A stretch of DNA of 12,788 bases from the NCBI GenBank assembly GCA_947627085.1, contig CANQUO010000046.1, positions 1 to 12,788 of the forward strand, written 5' to 3'. The number at the start of each line of letters is the position of its first letter. The stretch's first letter is position 1. Below are positions 1-7,030 of this stretch, in pieces. Source of the DNA: an uncultured Oscillospiraceae bacterium. GTDB lineage: Bacteria; Bacillota; Clostridia; Oscillospirales; Oscillospiraceae. Under the pieces are notes generated by a model. The model saw only the letters and a list, made by a program, of their open reading frames with translations, did not search any database and was not told where the DNA came from. Position numbers and translations under genes: made by a program.

Positions 1-2
1 AC

Positions 3-500
3 TACGTTGAGGCCGGTATGCCGGAAAAGCTCCGCAAGCTGGGCCGGGCCACCGCCAAATCCTTCGGAGCGCGAAGCCGCTTTATACACCTTGAGTTTTT
101 CAAGTTGAAGGTCGCCAAGGAGGGCTTGGGCCGTGTGGGCGACTTTGTGGGGCTGGAAGTCAATATGCGCCCCGCCGGGAGCTACACCCCGGATATGATG
201 AATTTCGCCCACTCCACGGATGTTTACGAGATTTGGGCGGAGATGGTGGCCTATGATGAGCGCAGGCTCCCGGAGAGCAATGACGACCACTTCTGCGTCA
301 CCGCCGACAGACGGGATATATACAGCTACGTACATACGAACGACGAGATATTTGAAAAATACGGCGATAAGATAGTAAAATACGAGCGCCTTCCCGCCAT
401 CTGGGAGGACCAGATGGGCAACGAGACCTTCATCGCCCACGCCGGCGACATAAAGGCCGCGAAGGAGTTCATCAAATTCGTGACCGAGAAGAAAAAATAA
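3..500 (+). CDS. ATP-grasp domain ligase, C-terminal part (5' end outside window)
   Basis: The reading frame is open from base 3 with no stop and has a methionine at 18, so the visible part is the C-terminus of a longer gene cut by the window edge. Counting from the base-18 methionine, residues 22-28 (FIHLEFF) and 45-52 (GLEVNMRP) match the metal- and ATP-binding end of ATP-grasp enzymes. E26, E47 and N49 are in the positions of the usual Mg2+ ligands. ATP-grasp enzymes join a carboxylate to an amine or similar nucleophile through an acyl-phosphate; the substrates here cannot be read. The tail after residue 60 is family-specific and ends in a lysine-rich stretch. An alpha/beta-hydrolase esterase begins 21 bases downstream, so the two probably form an operon and may act in one pathway. 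ATP-grasp membership is fairly sure; the role is unknown. Confidence 0.75.
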   Translation, partial: YVEAGMPEKLRKLGRATAKSFGARSRFIHLEFFKLKVAKEGLGRVGDFVGLEVNMRPAGSYTPDMMNFAHSTDVYEIWAEMVAYDERRLPESNDDHFCVTADRRDIYSYVHTNDEIFEKYGDKIVKYERLPAIWEDQMGNETFIAHAGDIKAAKEFIKFVTEKKK

Positions 501-521
501 ATTTGAGCTTAGGAGAACACA

Positions 522-1262
522 ATGGACGTCAGGTATTTTAAAGAGTGGAGCCGGGAGCTTGACCGGGACATGGAGTTCAAGGTCTACGGGGACAAGGGCA
601 AGCTGTGCTTCGCTTTTCCGCCCCAGAACGGGAGATTCTGGGATTTTGAGAATTTCGGCATGGTGGAGTGTATGCGCCCTTGGATAGAGGACGGGAAGAT
701 AATGCTCGTCTGCGCCGACGGAATAGACGCGGAGAGCTGGTCCGCCAAAAACGACAGCCCCCGCCACCGGATAGAGATGCAGGAGAAGTGGTTCAGGTAC
801 ATAACCCTGGGGCTCTATCCCCGCGCCCGGGAGCTGGGTGACGTCCACGGCAAGGGGATGCTCACCGGCTGTTCCATGGGAGCCGTCCACTCCGGCATAT
901 TCTTCTTCCGCCGCCCGGACCTCTTCGACACCGTGGTGGCCCTCAGCGGCACCTACAACGCCAACGACTTTATCCCCGGCTACATGGACGACCTCATATA
1001 TGATAACTCCCCGGTCTACTTCCTGCCCAACATGCCCTTCGACCACCCGTACATGGAGCTCTACCGCCATTCCCAGCTCATATTCTGTGTGGGCCAGGGC
1101 GCCTGGGAGGACGAGCTTTTAGCCGGTACCCGCGCCCTCGACGCCGTCTGCCGCCAGAAGGCCATACCCGCCTGGTTCGACTACTGGGGCTTCGACGTCA
1201 ACCACGACTGGTGCTGGTGGCAAAAGCAACTGCCGTATTTCATGGGCAAGCTGGAGCTGTAA
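522..1262 (+). CDS. Alpha/beta-hydrolase, putative esterase (esterase D-like family)
   Basis: A 246-residue cytoplasmic protein with no signal peptide or membrane segment. The nucleophile-elbow motif GCSMG at residues 116-120 places the catalytic serine at S118. A GQGAWEDE segment (191-198) probably supplies the acidic residue (E196 or D197). H228, in a VNHDWCWW segment, is the likely catalytic histidine. This arrangement and length fit the putative-esterase family (PF00756: esterase D, antigen 85, enterochelin esterase). The start at 522 is supported by AGGAG at 511-515. The gene lies 21 bases after the ATP-grasp gene and is followed by a strong terminator, so the pair is probably the end of an operon. 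The substrate is unknown; a thioester or ester produced or consumed with the ATP-grasp partner is an inference only. Confidence 0.85.
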   Translation: MDVRYFKEWSRELDRDMEFKVYGDKGKLCFAFPPQNGRFWDFENFGMVECMRPWIEDGKIMLVCADGIDAESWSAKNDSPRHRIEMQEKWFRYITLGLYPRARELGDVHGKGMLTGCSMGAVHSGIFFFRRPDLFDTVVALSGTYNANDFIPGYMDDLIYDNSPVYFLPNMPFDHPYMELYRHSQLIFCVGQGAWEDELLAGTRALDAVCRQKAIPAWFDYWGFDVNHDWCWWQKQLPYFMGKLEL

Positions 1263-1281
1263 GCGCCCAAGCGATACGATT

Positions 1282-1323
1282 ACCGGGGGCAACGGACAAA
1301 ACCGCCGCCCCCGGTCTATTTTT
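1282..1323 (+). terminator. Rho-independent terminator after the ATP-grasp/esterase operon
   Basis: A perfect 9-bp stem (ACCGGGGGC at 1282-1290 with GCCCCCGGT at 1307-1315) can add an inner CGG/CCG pairing. It is followed by CTATTTTT ending at 1323. It sits 19 bases after the esterase stop. Confidence 0.85.
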
Positions 1324-1335
1324 AAGGTTGAATTT

Positions 1336-1869
1336 ATGAAATACTTTGTTGATTTTACGGCTTTAGCGCTTTTATATGCTTTAGTATTCCTGAAACGGTG
1401 GAAAAGTTGCGGTAAATACGCGCTGTTTATAAACACGGTTTTCTATGTTTATCTTGTGTTTGTGCTTTATTTTACCATGATGCCGGTAATTACAGCCCTA
1501 CCATTCGTGTTTAACCACCCTTATAAGCCCATGAACCTCGTTCCGTTTTCGGACGTTTTGAATGGCAGGGGAGATTTTGTGAGGCAGGTGGTCTTGAATG
1601 TCCTTATGGCAGTCCCGTTCGGCGTATTATTTCCGTTAACACGATATAAAACCGGCGTGAATTTCTTAAAAACAGTGCTTTTCTGCTTCCTCATGAGCCT
1701 GGGCATCGAGCTTTTACAGCCTCTCATAAACGGTACACGCGCCTCCGACATAACCGATATTATCACCAACACCCTCGGCGGGGCGATCGGGTATGGGTTT
1801 TATGTGGTATTGAGACCGATGGTGAATATCCTTCGTGGTGATCAAAGTATACTCTCAAGATTTAGGTAA
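1336..1869 (+). CDS. VanZ family membrane protein
   Basis: A 177-residue integral membrane protein with about five hydrophobic segments (near residues 4-19, 28-50, 84-101, 110-130 and 143-159). It carries the VanZ-like signature: NLVPF at 67-71, NVLMAVPFG at 88-96, a membrane glutamate E125 with Q128, R135, D138 and D141, and NTLGG at 145-149. VanZ proteins confer low-level teicoplanin resistance in vanA clusters, but most chromosomal homologues have no assigned function, and no other van gene is visible here. The start has a weak AAGG at 1324-1327, eight bases before the ATG. The gene is more AT-rich than the operon to its left. A GNAT acetyltransferase follows 43 bases later on the same strand and may be co-transcribed. 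Confidence 0.88.
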   Translation: MKYFVDFTALALLYALVFLKRWKSCGKYALFINTVFYVYLVFVLYFTMMPVITALPFVFNHPYKPMNLVPFSDVLNGRGDFVRQVVLNVLMAVPFGVLFPLTRYKTGVNFLKTVLFCFLMSLGIELLQPLINGTRASDITDIITNTLGGAIGYGFYVVLRPMVNILRGDQSILSRFR

Positions 1870-1912
1870 AAAACGTTCGCCGGTTATTTCAGATATTTAT
1901 TGGGAGGTTTTT

Positions 1913-2383
1913 ATGGAAGATATATCTTTACGCGTCATGACGCGGGAGCTTTGCAGGGAGTTATATAGTGGTTGGGAAAACGACCCCGCGATTTACATGG
2001 ACATGGATAAATTCGCGCCATATCGCTATGACGAGGCCGCTGTGGACAGATATTTTGACGCACGGCAGGAGCCGTCCCGCGTTTTATTCGCGATAATGAG
2101 AGACGGAAAGCCCATAGGGGAGCTTCAGTTAAAGGGGATAGACCGTGAAAGCCGGGAGTGCACCCTGAGCATACATATGCAAAACGACGCCGTAAAAGGG
2201 CGGGGCTATGGGACGATCGCTGAGAAGCTTGCCCTGAAATACGCCTTTGACACATTGGGCATGACCGCTGTAAACGCCGACACGGTCCTCAAAAACACCC
2301 GAAGCCAGCACGTGCTTGAGAAGGTGGGATTTAAATACCTCGAAGAAAAGGACGGCTTTAAATATTACCGCTTCACACATTAA
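1913..2383 (+). CDS. GNAT family N-acetyltransferase (RimJ/RimL-like)
   Basis: A 156-residue cytoplasmic acetyltransferase. The acetyl-CoA pyrophosphate-binding loop is GRGYGT at residues 96-101, preceded by a beta-strand with the IGELQL segment (68-73). The C-terminal LKNTRSQHVLEKVGF (126-140) is the typical helix-strand that ends the fold in the GNAT_3/RimL branch. The frame extends upstream to an ATG at 1835, but that start overlaps the VanZ gene and has no ribosome binding site. ATG 1913 has GGGAGG at 1902-1907 with five bases of spacing and is preferred. Substrate (protein N-terminus, aminoglycoside or other amine) cannot be told. It is probably in a two-gene unit with the VanZ gene and shares its lower GC content. 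Confidence 0.88.
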   Translation: MEDISLRVMTRELCRELYSGWENDPAIYMDMDKFAPYRYDEAAVDRYFDARQEPSRVLFAIMRDGKPIGELQLKGIDRESRECTLSIHMQNDAVKGRGYGTIAEKLALKYAFDTLGMTAVNADTVLKNTRSQHVLEKVGFKYLEEKDGFKYYRFTH

Positions 2384-2435
2384 TTGAGGCTCACCGATAG
2401 GCGGACAGACGAGGTAAACGCATATGGAAACATGG

Positions 2436-2488
2436 GACGCTTAATAAGGATTTTAATAAAAAAGGCGGTATTACGCTTATTAAGCGTC
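2436..2488. repeat. 13-bp perfect inverted repeat with a nested palindrome between convergent genes
   Basis: GACGCTTAATAAG at 2436-2448 is the exact reverse complement of CTTATTAAGCGTC at 2476-2488, with 27 bases between. The right arm also lies inside a shorter palindrome, ACGCTTA-T-TAAGCGT (2473-2487). It occupies the gap between the convergent GNAT and Rieske oxidoreductase genes. An A-run at 2458-2463 would be a U-run on the minus strand, but it lies inside the loop, so this is not a textbook terminator. It could be a weak bidirectional terminator, a protein-binding site, or a remnant of a small mobile element. Confidence 0.6.
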
Positions 2489-2492
2489 GTAT

Positions 2493-3809
2493 TCAGGGGG
2501 TGGGGCGGTTGTGGAGGTTTATGGGCTTTGTCGCGGGGGAGGAGATGACGTTGCCGTGCTGGTCAAAGCTGGAGCCGTGGCAGGGGCAGTCCCAGGTGTG
2601 GGCGGAGGAATTATACTTAAGGGCACAGCCCAAGTGGGAACAGCGGGGGAGAGTTGGAGTAAGGAGATTTACGGTGCTCCTGGCGGCGTTTGAGATGAGT
2701 GGCGGGAGCTCCATGGGCCGGGAGGGCAGAAATACCTTCTCATATTCGTATTTTTGGCCCGTTATCAGCGCCGTAAGGAGCTTCGACGCCGCCATGGACG
2801 TGGTCATGCCCCAGGCGTTGAAGCCCGTGGCGACGTAAATATCCGGCGTGGCGGGGGAGTAGCGGCCGATGTAGGGCACGCCGTCCAATGTGACGCAGTC
2901 CTGGTTGACCCAGCGGCAGACCTCGCGGGCGCTCGGGATATGCTTTTTCAAAAAGAGCGCGATATTGGAAAAATCCTCGTTTTCCTTGCCGGGGATATGG
3001 TTCCCGCACCCGATAAGGAGATAATTTTTATAATTTCTGAAGAAAAAGCCCTTTTCGGAGTTTTCCACCGCCGTAAGGCCCAGCTCCGGGGCGTTCTCCA
3101 CGGCTACTACGCTCTCTCTGGTCTGGTGCATCTTCATGAAATAGAGGCCCCGGCGGTCGATGAATGGGAAGTGGGTGGCCACAACGATGTGCTTTGCGCG
3201 GACGGAGCCTTCGTCAGTGTAGGCCGTCATGTCCTTTATCTTCCTTACGGCGCTGTGCTCGTATATTTTGAGGTCCTTTGCCGCGCCGTAGAGGAATTTT
3301 AATGGGTGGAACTGGGCCATATCGGGGAATACGACGCCCCCGGCGGCGCGGATATCCAGGGGAAATTCCGTTGTAAAATATGCGGGAAAGCCGAGACTAT
3401 TGAGGGTTTCTATCTCTTTTTTCAGCTTTTCGGCACTGTTTTTTGAATACATGAAGGACGGGCGATATTCAAAATCGCAGTCGATGCCTTCCGCCGTCCC
3501 GGCTATGTCCCGGACCGCCTGAAGGTTCGCCTCCAGGTAACATCTTGCCGCGTCTGAACCGAACTTTGAAATGAGCTCCGAGTAGAGAATGCTGTGCTGG
3601 GCGGAGACCACCGCAGTGGTGCCGGAGGTGACACCGGAGCCTATGGCGTTGGCCTCAAGGAGAGCGGTGTCAAGTCCGGCATTTTGAAGCTCCCGGGCGA
3701 TAAGCACGCCGGCCATACCGCCGCCGATGACAAGTACGTCCGCCGTCATATTTTCGGACAGGGACGGGTATTCTGGCGCTTTTATATCACGTGTCCACAG
3801 TGATTCCAT
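2493..3809 (-). CDS. FAD-dependent oxidoreductase with C-terminal Rieske [2Fe-2S] domain
   Basis: A 438-residue cytoplasmic flavoprotein. Residues 24-34 hold the Rossmann dinucleotide motif (GGGMAG, 29-34). The middle is a DAO-type (D-amino-acid/glycine oxidase-like) FAD fold ending in an ATGFNAWGMT segment that closes over the flavin. Residues 388-430 form a Rieske domain: C390-x-H392 and C408-x2-H411 are the cluster ligands, and C395 and C410 match the disulfide pair of bc1-type Rieske proteins. The architecture is that of Bacillus YhfW-like proteins; the substrate is unknown. The frame extends 26 codons upstream, but the ATG at 3809 is preferred because GGAGGG lies just before it. It is divergent from the ogt-type gene. 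No convincing terminator follows, only the inverted repeat at 2436-2488. Confidence 0.9.
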   Translation of the reverse strand: MESLWTRDIKAPEYPSLSENMTADVLVIGGGMAGVLIARELQNAGLDTALLEANAIGSGVTSGTTAVVSAQHSILYSELISKFGSDAARCYLEANLQAVRDIAGTAEGIDCDFEYRPSFMYSKNSAEKLKKEIETLNSLGFPAYFTTEFPLDIRAAGGVVFPDMAQFHPLKFLYGAAKDLKIYEHSAVRKIKDMTAYTDEGSVRAKHIVVATHFPFIDRRGLYFMKMHQTRESVVAVENAPELGLTAVENSEKGFFFRNYKNYLLIGCGNHIPGKENEDFSNIALFLKKHIPSAREVCRWVNQDCVTLDGVPYIGRYSPATPDIYVATGFNAWGMTTSMAASKLLTALITGQKYEYEKVFLPSRPMELPPLISNAARSTVNLLTPTLPRCSHLGCALKYNSSAHTWDCPCHGSSFDQHGNVISSPATKPINLHNRPTP

Positions 3810-3907
3810 TGTATTTCCCTCCGTTTTTTCCGTTATTATCTGCGAATCGAGAGAAATATATTTCACAAAATATGGAGAAAAATACATTTTTAAGGGGGTA
3901 TAGCGCT

Positions 3908-4381
3908 ATGATCTACCACTTTTCCGACGAATTTGACGGCATCGGCATTAATTGCGGGATAGAAGACGGGTTTGTGGTCTCTCTCGACTTTGGGGAGGGG
4001 GAGATGGACGAAAACGCCCCGCCCCGGGTGCTGGCGCTCTGGGACAGGGCGAGGGGGGAGCTTTTGGAATACTTTGAGGGTAAGCGGAGGGAATTTGATC
4101 TGCCGCTTAAGTACCGGGGCACAGATTTTCAGTGCCTCGTCTGGGAGGGACTCAAAAAGATACCCTACGGACAGACGCGCTCCTACGGGGGGCTTGCCGG
4201 TATGATCGGAAGGCCAGGCGCGGCCAGGGCCGTGGGCGGAGCCTGCAACAAAAACCCCATTTCCATCATAATACCATGCCACAGGGTAATAGGCGCCGAC
4301 AGGACTTTAACGGGCTTCGGTGGTGGGCTTGAGATAAAAACGCGGCTTTTGGAGCTTGAGGGGATAGATTTCAGAAAATGA
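3908..4381 (+). CDS. ogt: Methylated-DNA--protein-cysteine S-methyltransferase (Ogt/MGMT)
   Basis: A 157-residue suicide DNA-repair protein that transfers the O6-methyl group of guanine (or O4-methyl of thymine) to its own cysteine. The acceptor is C124 in PCHRV (123-127). The Arg finger is R107 in the RAVGGA helix, and N116-P117 matches the Asn hinge before the active site. The first ~65 residues are the short N-terminal domain typical of Ogt; there is no Ada transcription-factor part. In-frame starts exist upstream (3791, 3872) but lack ribosome binding sites and reach into the divergent gene. ATG 3908 has AAGGGGG at 3892-3898. Transcription ends at the hairpin 4386-4416. Confidence 0.93.
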   Translation: MIYHFSDEFDGIGINCGIEDGFVVSLDFGEGEMDENAPPRVLALWDRARGELLEYFEGKRREFDLPLKYRGTDFQCLVWEGLKKIPYGQTRSYGGLAGMIGRPGAARAVGGACNKNPISIIIPCHRVIGADRTLTGFGGGLEIKTRLLELEGIDFRK

Positions 4382-4385
4382 GCGC

Positions 4386-4416
4386 AAAAAACCGGGACGC
4401 ACGGTCCCGGTTTTTT
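4386..4416. terminator. Bidirectional rho-independent terminator
   Basis: A perfect 13-bp stem (4386-4398 with 4404-4416) and a 5-base GCACG loop. The core is ACCGGGAC/GTCCCGGT, flanked by six A on the left and six T on the right, so a U-tract follows the hairpin on both strands. It lies 4 bases after the ogt stop and 12 bases beyond the stop of the convergent phosphodiester glycosidase gene, and probably serves both. Confidence 0.93.
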
Positions 4417-4428
4417 ATGTGTTTTAAT

Positions 4429-5718
4429 TTATTCCCCGGTAGTCGCGGTCGACGGGGGCATGATGAGCCAGGCGTCGGGGAGGTAGCGGCCGTCGGTCTT
4501 GGGGCTGGAGGTCTTTGTTATCATCTCGTTCATGTAGGTCATGGAGGAGCTGGAGCCGCCGTCCATGTTCATGGCGTTATAACAGCCGTAGCGGATAAGG
4601 ATATCGGCGCAGGTGGACACCGACGCGCCAAGGCCCGTGGTGACGCTGCGGCCCTCGATGACGAGCATCAGGACTGATTTATCGCTGGTCTGGCCGATGC
4701 AGGTCCTCGGCTGTTTGCTCATGTAGCCGCCGTCAACATGCTTTTCGCCGTTGAGGACGATGATGGGCTGGAACTGCATACCGTCGCGGAGCTCGGAGGT
4801 CTTGACCTTGTAGCCCATGCGCAGGTTGTTATCGTAGTCGAAGCCGCATATCTGATAGGTGCCGCCGGTGGTACTTGAGTACTTCTCGCCGTCGGAGATA
4901 AGGAGCCCGATGCAGACGTCGCCCCGTCCGTGGCCCTCAAAGTCCGCAAAACCGCTGGCGTTTATGCCCAGGACCGCGTTATTTTCCTTGACAAATTCCG
5001 TGACGGTGGAGCCACGGCCTGAGCGCTTGTTGGCGGCCAGCCTTACCTGGGCGCTGTCCTTGACTATGGCGAGCTTCCCGGTGTAGTCGGAGTTTGAGAA
5101 GGAGATTATGATAAGGTTGTTGGGGGAGTCAATGGCCCAGACTGTGTCGCCGGCTGTGGTCTTTATCCCCATGTCCTCGATGTCCTTTATCTGAAGGCCG
5201 TGGAAATCCTCGATATCGCCGGGAATTGTATCCGGGTCGAGCTCCGGGAACTGGGCCAGAAGGTCCTCAAGTCCCGTGTCGGGTGGCTCGGTGGCCTCAG
5301 AGGGGGCGGTACCCGTGGGTTCGGTAGCCGCGGAGGATGGCGGAGGCGTAGTGCCATCGGTGGGCAGCTTGCTTTCGTCCACCATGTTGTCCTTAGCGCG
5401 CTGTTCCATGTCGGCCACGACCTTATCCACAACGCTGGAGGGGATGAAGTAGGTGGCCAGCCACTGGTGGCTCAGGGTGCTCATGGCGGTCTCGATATAC
5501 ATGGTGCGGAGATTTTTTATGAACGGTATCTGGGAGTATACCGCCGTGAGGTAGAGGCACACCATTACGAGGAGCACACATATTAGGACGATCGGCCACT
5601 TGCGCTTTTTCCTCCCGCGCTTTTTATTAGCCGTATGCGCTCCCGACGATCCGCCGAAAATTTTTGAGCCTGACGAGCTTGTGTTTGCACTGTAATAAGT
5701 TGTACTGTTCTTTTCCAT
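4429..5718 (-). CDS. Membrane-anchored phosphodiester glycosidase (NAGPA domain) protein
   Basis: A 429-residue protein. Residues 1-41 are cytoplasmic, Ser/Thr-rich and then strongly basic (32-40). One membrane helix spans about 42-61. An extracytoplasmic linker follows, rich in Thr, Pro, Ser and Glu near 120-148. From about 190 to the end is a phosphodiester glycosidase domain (PF09992, relative of the lysosomal uncovering enzyme). It shows a GINASGF motif, NMDGGSSSS at 384-392 and a final GRYLPDAW segment. Family members act on phosphodiester-linked sugars, so a cell-wall or surface glycopolymer is a reasonable but unproven substrate. ATG 5718 is chosen over an in-frame TTG at 5754, which lies on the -35 element. 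No Shine-Dalgarno precedes it, and a promoter ends eight bases upstream, suggesting a leaderless message. Divergent from tgt. Confidence 0.88.
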   Translation of the reverse strand: MEKNSTTYYSANTSSSGSKIFGGSSGAHTANKKRGRKKRKWPIVLICVLLVMVCLYLTAVYSQIPFIKNLRTMYIETAMSTLSHQWLATYFIPSSVVDKVVADMEQRAKDNMVDESKLPTDGTTPPPSSAATEPTGTAPSEATEPPDTGLEDLLAQFPELDPDTIPGDIEDFHGLQIKDIEDMGIKTTAGDTVWAIDSPNNLIIISFSNSDYTGKLAIVKDSAQVRLAANKRSGRGSTVTEFVKENNAVLGINASGFADFEGHGRGDVCIGLLISDGEKYSSTTGGTYQICGFDYDNNLRMGYKVKTSELRDGMQFQPIIVLNGEKHVDGGYMSKQPRTCIGQTSDKSVLMLVIEGRSVTTGLGASVSTCADILIRYGCYNAMNMDGGSSSSMTYMNEMITKTSSPKTDGRYLPDAWLIMPPSTATTGE

Positions 5719-5725
5719 GTGTCGT

Positions 5726-5754
5726 ATTTTAGCAAAAAAACGTGGAAGTTTCAA
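5726..5754 (-). promoter_or_regulatory. Sigma-A promoter of the phosphodiester glycosidase gene
   Basis: On the minus strand, TTGAAA (5754-5749), a 17-base spacer and TAAAAT (5731-5726). The predicted transcription start falls at about 5720-5718, on or beside the ATG at 5718. Confidence 0.65.
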
Positions 5755-5831
5755 TAACTATTTGATAACAAAGTGATTAAATTTTATATACAGCGCGTTA
5801 AAAAATTATATTACTTCCACATGCCGGGCGG

Positions 5832-5860
5832 TTGCAAATTCGGTTGGAAGAGTTTATAAT
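5832..5860 (+). promoter_or_regulatory. Sigma-A promoter of tgt
   Basis: TTGCAA (5832-5837), a 17-base spacer and a perfect TATAAT (5855-5860), 32 bases before the tgt start codon. GGAGG at 5882-5886 gives the ribosome binding site. Confidence 0.85.
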
Positions 5861-5892
5861 GTTACAATCGTCTAAATATACGGAGGTATGGG

Positions 5893-7023
5893 ATGTTTGA
5901 GCTTATTTCGACCTGCGGCAGGGCCAGGAGGGGGCGGTTCACCACTCCCCACGGGACGGTGGAGACGCCGGTATTCATGAACGTGGGCACCCAGGCCGCC
6001 ATAAAGGGCGGGCTGTCCTCCCGTGATCTTCGTGACCTTAACTGCCAGATAGAGCTTTGCAACACATACCACCTCCACCTGCGGCCCGGGGACGAGCTCA
6101 TACGCAAAATGGGCGGCCTCCACAAATTCATGGGCTGGTCCGGGCCGGTCCTCACGGACTCCGGCGGTTTCCAGATATTTTCACTGGCCAAGCTCCGGAA
6201 GATAACGGAGGAGGGCACGGCCTTCAACTCCCACATCGACGGGCGCAGGATATTCATGTCCCCGGAGGACTCCATCAGGATACAGTCTAATTTGGGCTCC
6301 GATATCGCGATGGCCTTTGACGAGTGCATCGGCCTTCCCGCGCCGTATGATTACGTGAAGGCCTCCGCCGACAGGACATTGAGGTGGCTCATACGCTGTA
6401 AAGCGGAGCTTGAGCGGCTTCGTGACCTTCCCAACACGGTGAACCCGGGACAGGTGCTCTTCGGCATAAACCAGGGGGCCACCTATCACGACATACGCAT
6501 CGCCCACATGGACGCCATAGCCGCGCTCGACCTTCCCGGCTACGCCATCGGGGGCCTGGCGGTTGGGGAGAGCACTCAGGAGATGTACGACACCATTGAC
6601 GCGGTGGAGGAGCACATGCCCAAGGACAAGCCCAGGTACCTCATGGGCGTGGGCACGCCGTCAAACATAATCGAGGGCGTGTACAGGGGCATCGACTTTT
6701 TTGACTGCGTGATGCCCGCCAGAAACGGACGCCACGGTCATCTTTTCACCTGGGAGGGCGTAATAAACATAAAAAACGAAAAACATTCCCTGGACTCAGG
6801 GCCGATAGACAGCGCCTGCCACTGCCCGGTGTGCGAGAAATACTCTCGCGCCTATTTAAGGCACCTCTTCGCCAGCGGCGAGATACTGGGGCTGAGGCTT
6901 GCGGTCGCCCATAACCTCTGGTTTTACAACGAGCTGGCCGCCAGGATACGCGAGAGCCTCGATAACGGGACGTTTGACGAGTTCCGCGCCAGGTATTCGG
7001 AGGTTTTGGGGAGAAGAATATAG
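5893..7023 (+). CDS. tgt: tRNA-guanine transglycosylase (queuine tRNA-ribosyltransferase)
   Basis: Exchanges guanine-34 of tRNAs for Asp, Asn, His and Tyr with preQ1, the step that leads to queuosine. The 376-residue length is normal for bacterial Tgt. D89 in DSGGFQ (89-94), D143 in FDEC and the nucleophile D271 in FDCVMPARNGRHG are present. The zinc site is complete: C309, C311, C314 and H340. The GGLAVGE segment that binds the base is also visible. ATG 5893 follows GGAGG with six bases of spacing; an ATG at 5888 is too close. In many Firmicutes tgt sits beside queA and yajC. Here queA is not upstream, and yajC is displaced by an ECF sigma module. The stop lies only 7 bases from the convergent anti-sigma stop, with no hairpin between. 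Confidence 0.97.
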   Translation: MFELISTCGRARRGRFTTPHGTVETPVFMNVGTQAAIKGGLSSRDLRDLNCQIELCNTYHLHLRPGDELIRKMGGLHKFMGWSGPVLTDSGGFQIFSLAKLRKITEEGTAFNSHIDGRRIFMSPEDSIRIQSNLGSDIAMAFDECIGLPAPYDYVKASADRTLRWLIRCKAELERLRDLPNTVNPGQVLFGINQGATYHDIRIAHMDAIAALDLPGYAIGGLAVGESTQEMYDTIDAVEEHMPKDKPRYLMGVGTPSNIIEGVYRGIDFFDCVMPARNGRHGHLFTWEGVINIKNEKHSLDSGPIDSACHCPVCEKYSRAYLRHLFASGEILGLRLAVAHNLWFYNELAARIRESLDNGTFDEFRARYSEVLGRRI

Positions 7024-7030
7024 ACTTGTG

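Noticed and set aside
838..1122. Overlapping open frame inside the esterase gene
   Set aside because: Low-complexity Ser/Thr/Pro translation caused by GC-rich third positions of the real gene.
1835..1912. Upstream in-frame ATG extending the GNAT gene by 26 residues
   Set aside because: It overlaps the VanZ gene, has no ribosome binding site, and the extension does not match the GNAT fold. ATG 1913 has GGGAGG.
2754..3302. Long plus-strand open frame opposite the Rieske oxidoreductase
   Set aside because: It is a shadow of a clearly recognisable gene on the other strand, with no family features and no Shine-Dalgarno.
3810..3907. Promoters in the divergent gap between the Rieske oxidoreductase and ogt
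   Set aside because: AT-rich elements exist (for example GATAAT on the minus strand), but no -35/-10 pair with acceptable spacing was found on either strand.
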